In this document: piece by piece, positions 25,770 to 32,956 of the stretch
Layout of the letters: each line of letters starts with the position of its first letter
Numbering within the stretch: the first letter of the stretch is position 1
Assembly (NCBI GenBank): GCA_017503325.1
Contig: JAFVTI010000018.1
Coordinates: 1 to 64,000, forward strand
Reading direction: 5' to 3'
Origin: Clostridia bacterium
GTDB taxonomy: Bacteria > Bacillota > Clostridia > Oscillospirales > CAG-272
DNA: 64,000 bases
Translations under genes and position numbers: made by a program
The notes under the pieces: generated by a model
What the model saw: the letters and a program-made list of their open reading frames with translations, nothing else
The model's database searches: none
Told to the model about the DNA's origin: nothing

Positions 25770-26789
25770 ATGTCTGTAAAAGTTGCTATTAATGGTTTTG
25801 GCCGTATTGGTCGTCTGGCTTTCCGTCAGATGTTCGGCGCCGAGGGTTATGAGATCGTTGCTATCAACGACCTGACCAAGCCCTCCATGCTCGCTCACCT
25901 GCTCAAGTACGACACCGCTCAGGGTCGTTACGACGGTCACACCGTTACTTCCGATGACGAGGCCGGCACCATCACTGTTGACGGTCAGACCATCAAGATC
26001 TACGCTGAGAAGGACGCTGCTAACTGCCCTTGGGCTGCTAACAACGTTGACGTTGTTCTGGAGTGCACCGGCTTCTACTGCTCTACCGAGAAGTCCATGG
26101 CTCACATCAACGCAGGCGCAAAGAAGGTTGTTATCTCCGCTCCCGCCGGTAAGGACCTCAAGACCATTGTTTACGGCGTAAACGAGGCTACTCTGACCGC
26201 TGATGACAAGATCATCTCTGCTGCATCCTGCACCACCAACTGCCTGGCTCCCATGGCTAAGGCACTCAATGATGCATTCCCCATCCAGTCCGGTATCATG
26301 ACCACCGTTCACGCTTACACCGGCGACCAGATGATTCTCGATGGCCCCCACAGAAAGGGTGACCTCCGCCGTGCAAGAGCAGGCGCTCAGAACATCGTTC
26401 CCAACTCCACCGGTGCTGCAAAGGCAATCGGTCTGGTTATCCCCGAGCTCAACGGCAAGCTGATCGGCTCCGCTCAGAGAGTTCCCACCTGCACCGGCTC
26501 CACCACCATCCTGGTAGCTGTTGTTAAGGGTCAGGACGTTACCGTTGACAGCGTTAACGCTGCTATGAAGGCTCAGGCTTCCGCTTCCTTCGGCTACAAC
26601 GAGGATCTGATCGTTTCCTCCGATATCATCGGTATTTCCTACGGTTCTCTGTTCGACAGCACCCAGACCATGGTTGCTAAGATCGACGACGATACCTACC
26701 AGGTTCAGGTTGTTTCCTGGTACGACAACGAGAACTCCTACACCAGCCAGATGGTTCGCACCATCAAGTACTTCGCAGAGCTGGCTTAA
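25770..26789 (+). CDS. gap: Glyceraldehyde-3-phosphate dehydrogenase
   Basis: A 339-residue glycolytic enzyme that oxidises glyceraldehyde-3-phosphate to 1,3-bisphosphoglycerate with NAD. The NAD-binding start [19 protein letters not shown], the catalytic [12 protein letters not shown] (Cys about 154), [14 protein letters not shown] and the C-terminal [16 protein letters not shown] are all canonical. Codon use is strongly biased to GCT, GTT, GGT and CTG compared with the GCG/GCC-rich neighbours, as expected for a highly expressed gene. AACGGAGG precedes the ATG. It is monocistronic, with its own promoter and terminator. Confidence 0.98.
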   Translation: MSVKVAINGFGRIGRLAFRQMFGAEGYEIVAINDLTKPSMLAHLLKYDTAQGRYDGHTVTSDDEAGTITVDGQTIKIYAEKDAANCPWAANNVDVVLECTGFYCSTEKSMAHINAGAKKVVISAPAGKDLKTIVYGVNEATLTADDKIISAASCTTNCLAPMAKALNDAFPIQSGIMTTVHAYTGDQMILDGPHRKGDLRRARAGAQNIVPNSTGAAKAIGLVIPELNGKLIGSAQRVPTCTGSTTILVAVVKGQDVTVDSVNAAMKAQASASFGYNEDLIVSSDIIGISYGSLFDSTQTMVAKIDDDTYQVQVVSWYDNENSYTSQMVRTIKYFAELA

Positions 26790-26810
26790 GTTCTACCGAA
26801 ATGCAAAATT

Positions 26811-26838
26811 GCAGAGCGCGCAAGCGCTCTGCTTTTTT
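26811..26838 (+). terminator. gap terminator
   Basis: GCAGAGCGC-GCAA-GCGCTCTGC followed by TTTTTT. A near copy occurs at 28349-28376. Confidence 0.9.
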
Positions 26839-26839
26839 G

Positions 26840-26868
26840 TTGACATTTGGTCATCCCTATGATATTAT
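26840..26868 (+). promoter_or_regulatory. Promoter of the AraC-family gene
   Basis: TTGACA at 26840-26845 and TATTAT at 26863-26868, with a 17-base spacer. The -35 box adjoins the U-run of the gap terminator. Confidence 0.75.
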
Positions 26869-26955
26869 AAATGCAAGAAAATTTGGGATTGCCAAATATC
26901 GCAATATTTATCAATCCTCCGACAAAATCATGTGCTATAATAAAAGCGAGGTGAG

Positions 26956-27819
26956 ATGATGACCAAACGCAAAGAACAAACCCTGCCCATGGCTCAGATA
27001 ATGCAGGTGATTGAATATATCGAAGCCCACCTGAAGGATGACCGTGAAGGTGTGCTTGACAATGCCGCACTTGCTCGCGTGGCAGGATACTCCGAGTACC
27101 ACTTTCTGCGCCTGTTCCGCGCCACCGTCTCACTCACACCCGCTGACTACATACGAAAACGCCGACTTACCGAAATTATCCGTCGCATCGGCAACAGCGC
27201 ACGGCCTATGTCGGATATCGCATTTGAATACGGCTTCAACTCAAAAGAAAATTTCACACGCGCCTTCAAGTCCGAGCACCGCATCCTTCCCACCGAATTC
27301 AAAGAAGCAAATTGCTCGCTTCGTCTGTATGAGCCCTTTGATCCGCACCCTGCTTTTCCTCCCCCTGCTGTCTCGTTGATCTATCTTGATAGCTTCACAC
27401 TCGTCGGCTATCCTTCGGACACCGATTTTCCACCGCACTTTTGGAATCGCTACAACGCGGAAGGACTCTCAGCAAAACTTTCGGGCGGAAAAATCGTCGA
27501 GGACTTCGGAGCGATGATGAATAATTCCGAAAAAGGTCGTCTCGATTATTATATTTGCATCAAAAAAGAGCAAGCGCTCGGTGATCTTACGGGAACAACT
27601 GAGTTGACGGTTGCCGAGGGCTTGTATGCACTTTTCGATACGACTCCTACGGGACAGCATGAATTTGTGGACACCATCAGGCGCACCTGGGATTGGATTG
27701 GTGCTGTGTGGCTACCGCAAAACGGTTATCGACGCACAGGTGGCTATGAGTTGGAGAGTTATGTAGAATCCAGCAAAAAATATTCGGAACGAATTTATAT
27801 TCCGTTAGAAAAGGAGTAA
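26956..27819 (+). CDS. AraC-family regulator with C-terminal effector-binding domain
   Basis: A 287-residue transcription factor. The N-terminal ~110 residues hold two helix-turn-helix motifs (NAALARVAGYSEYHFLRLFRATVSLTPADYIRKRRL, and ISDIAFEYGFNSKENFTRAFK-like sequence about 83-105). The rest is a GyrI-like/Rob-type small-molecule-binding domain. This domain order matches the Rob/BmrR-effector style of AraC proteins that respond to drugs or other ligands. GAGGTGAG precedes tandem ATGs at 26956 and 26959. The downstream gene encodes a stand-alone effector-domain protein 3 bases away, so the two are probably co-translated. Confidence 0.85.
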   Translation: MMTKRKEQTLPMAQIMQVIEYIEAHLKDDREGVLDNAALARVAGYSEYHFLRLFRATVSLTPADYIRKRRLTEIIRRIGNSARPMSDIAFEYGFNSKENFTRAFKSEHRILPTEFKEANCSLRLYEPFDPHPAFPPPAVSLIYLDSFTLVGYPSDTDFPPHFWNRYNAEGLSAKLSGGKIVEDFGAMMNNSEKGRLDYYICIKKEQALGDLTGTTELTVAEGLYALFDTTPTGQHEFVDTIRRTWDWIGAVWLPQNGYRRTGGYELESYVESSKKYSERIYIPLEKE

Positions 27820-27822
27820 ATT

Positions 27823-28332
27823 ATGCCTACTATTCAAAAAACATTCAGAGAATCCATACCTGCCCTGCGCTTTATCGGCAAGAGATATTTTGAGGTTGGC
27901 GGCCATTGGGGCGAATGGTTTTGCAACGGCTGGTTCGATGCGATCGAGGCTGCCATGGGCGGCACCGAAAAAATCACCGCGATTTGGGAGAATGGCGGTG
28001 GCTATATCGGCCTTGAACGCCACAAGGACGGCGAGAGATGGCAATATTGGCTTGGCATGTTTGTGCCCGCAGACACCCCTGTTCCAAAGGGTTTTGACTA
28101 CGTGGACTTTCCTGCCACCGCAGGACTTGGCACTTGCTGGATCTATGGCAAGGAAAGCGAGGTTCATGCGCTTTGCGGCAGCTGCAAGCCTGCGATTTTG
28201 GATGCAGGCATGACTATTTGGCACGATGCCGAGGGGGCTGCCTGGTGCTTTGAGAATTGCACCTGCCCGAGATACACCACACCGGACCAAGATGGGAATA
28301 TCATTCTGGACTATTGCTGGTTTGTGGAATGA
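27823..28332 (+). CDS. GyrI-like effector-binding domain protein
   Basis: A 169-residue cytoplasmic protein consisting of one GyrI-like/SOUL-fold effector-binding domain (start RESIPALRFIGKRYFEVGGHWGEWF, then FVPADTPVPKGFDYVDFPA and DYCWFVE at the end). Related proteins bind or hydrolyse hydrophobic small molecules, or partner with AraC-type regulators. It is rich in Trp and Cys (CGSCKPA, CFENCTC), unusual for its size. The stop of the AraC gene is 3 bases upstream, so the two form a pair. The ligand is unknown. Confidence 0.7.
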   Translation: MPTIQKTFRESIPALRFIGKRYFEVGGHWGEWFCNGWFDAIEAAMGGTEKITAIWENGGGYIGLERHKDGERWQYWLGMFVPADTPVPKGFDYVDFPATAGLGTCWIYGKESEVHALCGSCKPAILDAGMTIWHDAEGAAWCFENCTCPRYTTPDQDGNIILDYCWFVE

Positions 28333-28348
28333 GATGAGAGAATGAAGG

Positions 28349-28376
28349 GCAGAGCGTGCAAGCGCTCTGCTTTTTG
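28349..28376 (+). terminator. Terminator after the AraC/effector-domain pair
   Basis: GCAGAGCGT-GCAA-GCGCTCTGC then TTTTTG. It differs from the gap terminator by one base in the stem. Confidence 0.9.
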
Positions 28377-28401
28377 TTTGCGAAAGTTCTTGCTGCATGT
28401 A

Positions 28402-28422
28402 CGGGCGATCATTGATCGCCCG
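28402..28422. repeat. Short GGGCGATC palindrome
   Basis: CGGGCGATC-ATT-GATCGCCCG, the same 9-3-9 element as at 17058-17078. Confidence 0.7.
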
Positions 28423-28461
28423 CACGTGTTGGCGTTGAAAGAGTAACAAAGACTAAGGCGG

Positions 28462-28564
28462 GAATCAGAACCCATGTTTGCGCCAACGGGCGTTACAAAT
28501 CGGATACCCATCCTGCGCAAACCTGCACGATGGCGCGAATGCGCCATGTGCGGGGTTCTGATTC
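28462..28564. repeat. Inverted-repeat element beside tRNA-Gly
   Basis: GAATCAGAACCC (28462-28473) pairs with GGGTTCTGATTC (28553-28564). Inside are TTTGCGC/GCGCAAA and an ATGGCGC...GCGCCAT hairpin (28530-28547). It is non-coding and lies downstream of the tRNA terminator. Confidence 0.6.
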
Positions 28565-28578
28565 GGTGGCTGCGACAA

Positions 28579-28621
28579 AAAAGAACAAACAGGGGCATTT
28601 TATGCCCCTGTTTGTTCTTTT
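28579..28621 (-). terminator. tRNA-Gly terminator
   Basis: A 20-bp perfect stem with a 3-base loop begins at the base right after the tRNA CCA. On the minus strand it is followed by TTTTTTG. Confidence 0.9.
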
Positions 28622-28695
28622 TGGAGCAGGCAACGGGAATCGAACCCGCAGCATCAGCTTGGGAAGCTGAGGTTTTACCACTAGACTATGCCTGC
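28622..28695 (-). tRNA. tRNA-Gly (anticodon CCC)
   Basis: A 74-base minus-strand tRNA with acceptor GCAGGCA/TGCCTGC, discriminator U and encoded CCA. The anticodon loop TTCCCAA is closed by TCAGC/GCTGA, giving anticodon CCC for GGG codons. The T arm reads CGGGTTCGATTCCCG. The intrinsic terminator begins right after CCA. A 103-base stretch separates it from the next gene upstream and I see no strong promoter there. Confidence 0.96.
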
Positions 28696-28797
28696 GTACT
28701 TGCCTATTATATACCAAACCGAGGAATTTGTCAATCCCATATGGACAAATCCCTCGGTTTTTTATCTTCATTTATCGCACCTGTTCGCGCTTTTTTC

Positions 28798-30870
28798 TCA
28801 AATCTCCACCAACACCGCGTCTCTTGCGGGCACGGTGATCTGTTTGCCCTCCAGGATGCAGACCTCGTCCGCGTCACCCGGATTGACAAAAATCTGTGCG
28901 CGCGTGCCGTCCTCGGCCTGCCATGCCGTGGTGTACACGGTCGGGAATGTACAGTTATGTCCGTACCACGCCATAAAGAACTCCTTTTGTCCGCACTCCA
29001 CGAGCTTCGCGGGGATCATGCGGCCTGCGTGAAGATACTTCCCTGCCTTCTCCCGGTAGAATTTGCAAAGGTTTGCCACAAGGTCAAGTGCCTTGTCTTT
29101 ATCGGGCAGGCGCGAGAAGTCGTGATTGCCCCAGTTTGTCATCAGCTGCCCGTCGGGCGTCATGACAAGGGTCATCAAGTCTCCCGCCGCAAACGAATAT
29201 CCCACGCGGTAGCAAAGTGTATCCTGATCGTTGCCGAACGGACAGGACACCTGATTGCCCATGAAATTGCGCAGATATTCGTGATACAGATACGCATATA
29301 GCGGCACGGGTGTACCGATGTGATAATTGAGCTCAAAGCGGTTGTCGCTCATGAGCAAGTTGCCCATAAACGGCTCTGCTGCGGCCGATTCGCAGCCAAG
29401 CAGCATGCCGCCCGCCTTGCCATTCCATTCGCCAAGCATGCTCTGCATGTTCTTGGTCATCCACGCACCGGGCGCGGGGGGATGGCCGTGGTCGCGGCTG
29501 TAACAGAAATACTGTCCGCCGCCGTGATTCTGGTCAAGAATCTGCGCGTAATCAATGCCGCTTTCAAACAAGGGCTCGTACGCAGCCGCCAGGATCTCAT
29601 ACCCCACCTCGGATGCAGGACAAATATCATATCCCTTTCTCTGCCCCGTGCAAATGCGGCTGATGGCCACCTTGCCGTCAGGTCCTGCACACATACCGCG
29701 CGTCAAATTCTCGCGTTCGCAGGTCTCGGTGCAGTCGTAATCGTCCACCAAGTTGCTTTTCAACGTATAGCCAAAGCCCGAGCAATACACGCCAAGCAAA
29801 TCCCCCTCTGCGTGCAGCGCGTCCCTAAACTCGGTAAAATTCTCCGCACCACCAAAGGGCGGCCAGACGTAGGGCGGTGCCCAAGGGGCTGTGCCCTCCC
29901 AATGCATCAGCAGCACCAGCAGCCGTGTCTTGGCCTTGGACTTGATCTGCTCCAGAAGCGGCAGCGCGTTGGTATACGGGAAGAGCGCATTCGGACTCAT
30001 TTCGTCCATATCGTGAATGCCGCGCACGCAATAGGTCACCACCAAGGGGCTTTCCGAATACCACGCGGGCAGCGCGGGGTTTTCCTTGATCTTTTTGACT
30101 CGTGGCGGCAAATTTTGCTCAAACCACGCGCGGTAAAGCTCGGCAGCAGATTCCCAACGCCCGTCAATGGCTGTCCATACGATGTCGTAATCCATGCAAT
30201 AGTCCTGCCCGAAATCCACGCCGCAGAAAAGCCGCATCTGCATGGTAATGCCGCCATTCTCCGCATAAAAGCTGATGCCCTTGACACCGCGTGCCGCATC
30301 GTGCGCGCCCAGATACAAGCCCGCGTCCTCCCACAGATACGCCATCATCTGCGAGCAGATCATGTTGGGAAACACGGGATAGCAGCCAAGGCTGGGATAT
30401 TCGGGCTCCCAATGACGAAAGTCGGTCATTTCTCTGTGGTCGTTATTCGAGATCAGCGCACCCTCGTTGTAGGGCAGCAGAATCTGCCCACCGTCGCCGC
30501 TTGGATTGTTCTCCTTGAGCGCAGGCAGGCTGACCATCGGAAAATCGATCCACTCCACAAAATGCTCCGCATCAAGGCCTTGCACGTCGGCGCGCCAAGC
30601 GGCACTTCCCTGTTTCTCTGCAAGATGCACGCGCACCGAAAGGTCTGAAACGCCAAAGTCCGAATAGGTCGCGCCGTCCTCGGTCTCGCTGCAAACGCGC
30701 GCGTCGGTTGCACACAAAACGGTCGCCGTGCCCTGTGCGTCACGCAGGCGAAGGGAGAACAGCGGAGTGGGTGCGCACACGCGCTCACGCCCGCCAATAC
30801 AAAGCGAGGTGATCCTTCCCGCGGCAAAATCCACGGTCAAGACCATATTGGAAAGCTGCATGGTAAGCAT
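28798..30870 (-). CDS. DUF6259-like TIM-barrel glycosidase-related protein
   Basis: A 690-residue cytoplasmic protein (no signal peptide). The layout suggests an N-terminal beta-sandwich (about 1-270), a central barrel containing YAQILDQNHGGGQYFCYSRDHGHPPAPGAWM (about 475-505) and a C-terminal beta domain. It most resembles the DUF6259 family, a group related to retaining alpha-glycosidases but without an assigned substrate. The acidic residues of ILDQNHGG and LLGCESAAAEPFM are possible catalytic residues, which is inference. The ATG at 30870 follows AAAGGAG by 6 bases. It has its own promoter and diverges from the acetyltransferase gene. The exact family is uncertain. Confidence 0.6.
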   Translation of the reverse strand: MLTMQLSNMVLTVDFAAGRITSLCIGGRERVCAPTPLFSLRLRDAQGTATVLCATDARVCSETEDGATYSDFGVSDLSVRVHLAEKQGSAAWRADVQGLDAEHFVEWIDFPMVSLPALKENNPSGDGGQILLPYNEGALISNNDHREMTDFRHWEPEYPSLGCYPVFPNMICSQMMAYLWEDAGLYLGAHDAARGVKGISFYAENGGITMQMRLFCGVDFGQDYCMDYDIVWTAIDGRWESAAELYRAWFEQNLPPRVKKIKENPALPAWYSESPLVVTYCVRGIHDMDEMSPNALFPYTNALPLLEQIKSKAKTRLLVLLMHWEGTAPWAPPYVWPPFGGAENFTEFRDALHAEGDLLGVYCSGFGYTLKSNLVDDYDCTETCERENLTRGMCAGPDGKVAISRICTGQRKGYDICPASEVGYEILAAAYEPLFESGIDYAQILDQNHGGGQYFCYSRDHGHPPAPGAWMTKNMQSMLGEWNGKAGGMLLGCESAAAEPFMGNLLMSDNRFELNYHIGTPVPLYAYLYHEYLRNFMGNQVSCPFGNDQDTLCYRVGYSFAAGDLMTLVMTPDGQLMTNWGNHDFSRLPDKDKALDLVANLCKFYREKAGKYLHAGRMIPAKLVECGQKEFFMAWYGHNCTFPTVYTTAWQAEDGTRAQIFVNPGDADEVCILEGKQITVPARDAVLVEI

Positions 30871-30904
30871 ATTCTTCTCCTTTATTCGGGAATTTTCTGA
30901 TTGT

Positions 30905-30933
30905 ATTATACCATAATCAACGCCGCTTTGCAA
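30905..30933 (-). promoter_or_regulatory. Promoter of the DUF6259-like gene
   Basis: Minus-strand TTGCAA (30928-30933) and TATAAT (30905-30910), with a 17-base spacer. Confidence 0.75.
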
Positions 30934-30941
30934 TCATACTC

Positions 30942-30970
30942 TTGAAAATTCCGGATTTTTATGCTATACT
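30942..30970 (+). promoter_or_regulatory. Promoter of the acetyltransferase gene
   Basis: TTGAAA at 30942-30947 and TATACT at 30965-30970, with a 17-base spacer. The -35 box lies 8 bases from the divergent -35 box of the DUF6259-like gene. Confidence 0.75.
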
Positions 30971-31012
30971 TGGGAAAAAGCAACATCATTCCAAGACAGC
31001 GAAAGGAGCTTT

Positions 31013-31633
31013 ATGAACAACATAGACCGCAGAGACGCAGAAATGCTTTACATGTTTGACAAGGATACCGCAATGCAAATGAAGCAGGCGCGCCTGCTTC
31101 TCAATACACTCAACAAGGCGGACTACACCGATTATGCGACCATTCGCGCAACGGTCAAGGAATTGCTTGGCGGCTCGGATGACACCACCATGATCAATCC
31201 GCCCTTTTATTGCGACTACGGCCGCAACATTTTCGTGGGCAAAAACTTTTTTGCCAACTTCAACTGTACCATTCTGGACGTGGCGCGCGTCACCATTGGC
31301 GACAATTGCTTTCTCGCCCCCGGTGTGGGCATTTATACCGCAGGTCACCCCATCCATCCCGAGACCCGCAACACGGGCTATGAATACGGTATCGGCATCA
31401 CGATTGGCGACAACGTGTGGATCGGTGCGCAAAGCGTGATCTGTCCCGGTGTGCGCATCGGAAATAACGTGGTCATCGGTGCGGGCAGCGTGGTCACGCA
31501 CGACATCCCCGATATGTGCGTTGCCGCAGGCAATCCCTGCCGCGTCATTCGCCCCATTACCAACGAGGATAAGCTGTATTATTTCAAGAAAAGACGGATC
31601 GATCCCGAAATCGAGGAAATCTTGAAGCAATAA
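31013..31633 (+). CDS. Maltose/galactoside O-acetyltransferase-like protein (LbH fold)
   Basis: A 206-residue trimeric left-handed beta-helix acetyltransferase predicted to transfer acetyl from acetyl-CoA to a sugar hydroxyl. The N-terminal MLYMFDKDTAMQMKQARLLLNTLN helix region, the INPPFYCDYGRNIFVGKNFFANFNCTILD block, the catalytic His in YTAGHPIHPETR (about 112-117) and hexapeptide repeats IGDNVWIGAQSVICPGVRIGNNVVIGAGSVV are all present. The family often detoxifies excess sugars; the true acceptor is unknown. GAAAGGAG precedes the ATG. It is monocistronic. Confidence 0.9.
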   Translation: MNNIDRRDAEMLYMFDKDTAMQMKQARLLLNTLNKADYTDYATIRATVKELLGGSDDTTMINPPFYCDYGRNIFVGKNFFANFNCTILDVARVTIGDNCFLAPGVGIYTAGHPIHPETRNTGYEYGIGITIGDNVWIGAQSVICPGVRIGNNVVIGAGSVVTHDIPDMCVAAGNPCRVIRPITNEDKLYYFKKRRIDPEIEEILKQ

Positions 31634-31636
31634 AGC

Positions 31637-31669
31637 CAGGAGCCCTGCAAATGCAGGGCTCCTGTTTTT
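31637..31669. terminator. Bidirectional terminator
   Basis: CAGGAGCCCTGC and GCAGGGCTCCTG arms around AAAT with a TTTTTC tail. It is shared by the converging acetyltransferase and XRE genes. Confidence 0.9.
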
Positions 31670-32487
31670 CACATTTGAGTTCCAAGCAGCTGCTCGATCT
31701 CTTTTCTCTGCTCGCTTGTGTAGTCGTAGACCGTGGAACTAAACCACTTGTCCTCCACGAAATCCTCCTTGAAGGCGTCCATGACCCCAAGCGCAATGCG
31801 CCATTGCGTGCGTGCCTTGTCCTCTTCTCCCATCTCGCGCAAGCGCTTGCCCGCGATGATCAGCATACAGATCAGATCCTCGGCACAAATATTCTTGTGC
31901 TTTTGCGCAGATTCGTAGCTGACCTCGCCATCCAACAGCGATGCCATCAGCTCCAGCTTTGAAAAATAGATCTCGGGGATCAGCTCCAGCGTGGGCGCGA
32001 TCAGCGCGTCCTGTCCCGTCTCCTTATAGCATTCCGCCAGAATGCGGCAGGCATCGTATTTGACGTCGTCCTGCTTGGTGGACTCGATCAGCGTTTTGCA
32101 AAGACTGATGACCTCGTCCGCACGCGTGCGGCAATCCATGGTGTACAGGAGATTGTTGAGAATGATATCATTCCCCGGGAATCTTTGCAGTCCCTCGCGC
32201 AAAATTTGCTCCGATCTTTCCGGATCGTCAAAGCGGTACTTGTACGCTTCGCGGCAAATCTCCTCCACTTGCTTTTCGGTCTCAAACAAGTTGAAATCAA
32301 ACAGCTCGTCGGTGGACACGCCGAAAAACGACGCGATTGCGGGGATCATGGTCACGTCCGGCATGGTATAGCCATTCTCCCACTTCGAAACCGCCTGAAA
32401 CGATACGCCAAGATAATTGGCAAACACCTCTTGCGAAATATTCTTCTGCTTTCTGAGTGACTTGATTTTCTCTCCAAGCTTTATCAT
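31669..32487 (-). CDS. XRE-family regulator with C-terminal helical repeats
   Basis: A 272-residue protein. Residues 1-62 form a Cro/CI-type helix-turn-helix (IKSLRKQKNISQEVFANYLGVSFQAVSKWENGYTMPDVTMIPAIASFFGVSTDEL). The remaining ~200 residues are helical and TPR-like (REGLQRFPGNDIILNNLLYTM, RILAECYKETGQDALI), a layout common in clostridial stand-alone regulators that may sense peptides or proteins. The start follows TTGGAGG. No target operon can be deduced, since the neighbours are converging or unrelated. Confidence 0.88.
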   Translation of the reverse strand: MIKLGEKIKSLRKQKNISQEVFANYLGVSFQAVSKWENGYTMPDVTMIPAIASFFGVSTDELFDFNLFETEKQVEEICREAYKYRFDDPERSEQILREGLQRFPGNDIILNNLLYTMDCRTRADEVISLCKTLIESTKQDDVKYDACRILAECYKETGQDALIAPTLELIPEIYFSKLELMASLLDGEVSYESAQKHKNICAEDLICMLIIAGKRLREMGEEDKARTQWRIALGVMDAFKEDFVEDKWFSSTVYDYTSEQRKEIEQLLGTQM

Positions 32488-32533
32488 ATTGTTCCTCCAA
32501 ATATTATTTTGGATCAGCGCTTATCCTATCTCT

Positions 32534-32561
32534 ATTATAGCAAAGATACGAAGAAAAGCAA
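32534..32561 (-). promoter_or_regulatory. Promoter of the XRE gene
   Basis: Minus-strand TTGCTT (32556-32561) and TATAAT (32534-32539), with a 16-base spacer. The -35 box is weak. Confidence 0.6.
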
Positions 32562-32621
32562 TAACGCATTTTGAGAGAATTTTTCCCCTGCGGGTTGAAA
32601 TTGCCTGTGTATCAACATAAT

Positions 32622-32940
32622 AAATAACAGCCCCATGGGGGTGCAAAATTAGCGGAAAAATCCGCACGAAACAAGGGTTGTTTCACTTGGATACGGTCCT
32701 TATTTGTTGGTTTATAAGTTGTTGTCGCAGGCGCTGGCGATCACTGATCGCCCCTACAGGGAATTATGTAAGGGGTTTACGATATAAAACCCAAAACAAA
32801 GACACTTGTAGGGGCGATCAGTGATCGCCAGCGCCTGCGGCAACTAAATATTGAAAGCATATGCATAAACAAAAGCTGTCTTTTGGTTAAGACAGCTTTG
32901 TTTTTTTCGCTTATTTCTCTGCCCCATGGGGCTGTTATTT
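32622..32940. repeat. Nested palindromic element
   Basis: Outer arms: 19 bases ending CCCCATGGGG at 32622-32640 match the reverse complement at 32922-32940 perfectly. Inner arms: 36 bases at 32722-32757 pair with 32808-32843 with one mismatch and carry the GTAGGGGCGATCAGTGATCGCC motif. This 319-bp stretch between the XRE gene and a surface-protein gene contains no ORF. A terminator hairpin lies inside its right part. Confidence 0.75.
32872..32907. terminator. Terminator of the CBM9-like surface protein gene
   Basis: AAAGCTGTC and GACAGCTTT arms with a 10-base loop. T-rich runs occur on both sides, so it can act in either direction. The gene that needs it is on the minus strand, ending at 32957. 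Confidence 0.8.
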
Positions 32941-32956
32941 ATTTCATTTGCGGAAA

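Noticed and set aside
28493..28771. Open frames running through the tRNA-Gly gene on both strands
   Set aside because: They overlap a clear tRNA and its terminator. Peptides such as VVKPQLPKLMLRVRFPLPAP are the usual false translation of tRNA sequences.
32622..32940. CRISPR array
   Set aside because: The repeats are inverted pairs, not regularly spaced direct repeats, and no cas genes are present in the window.
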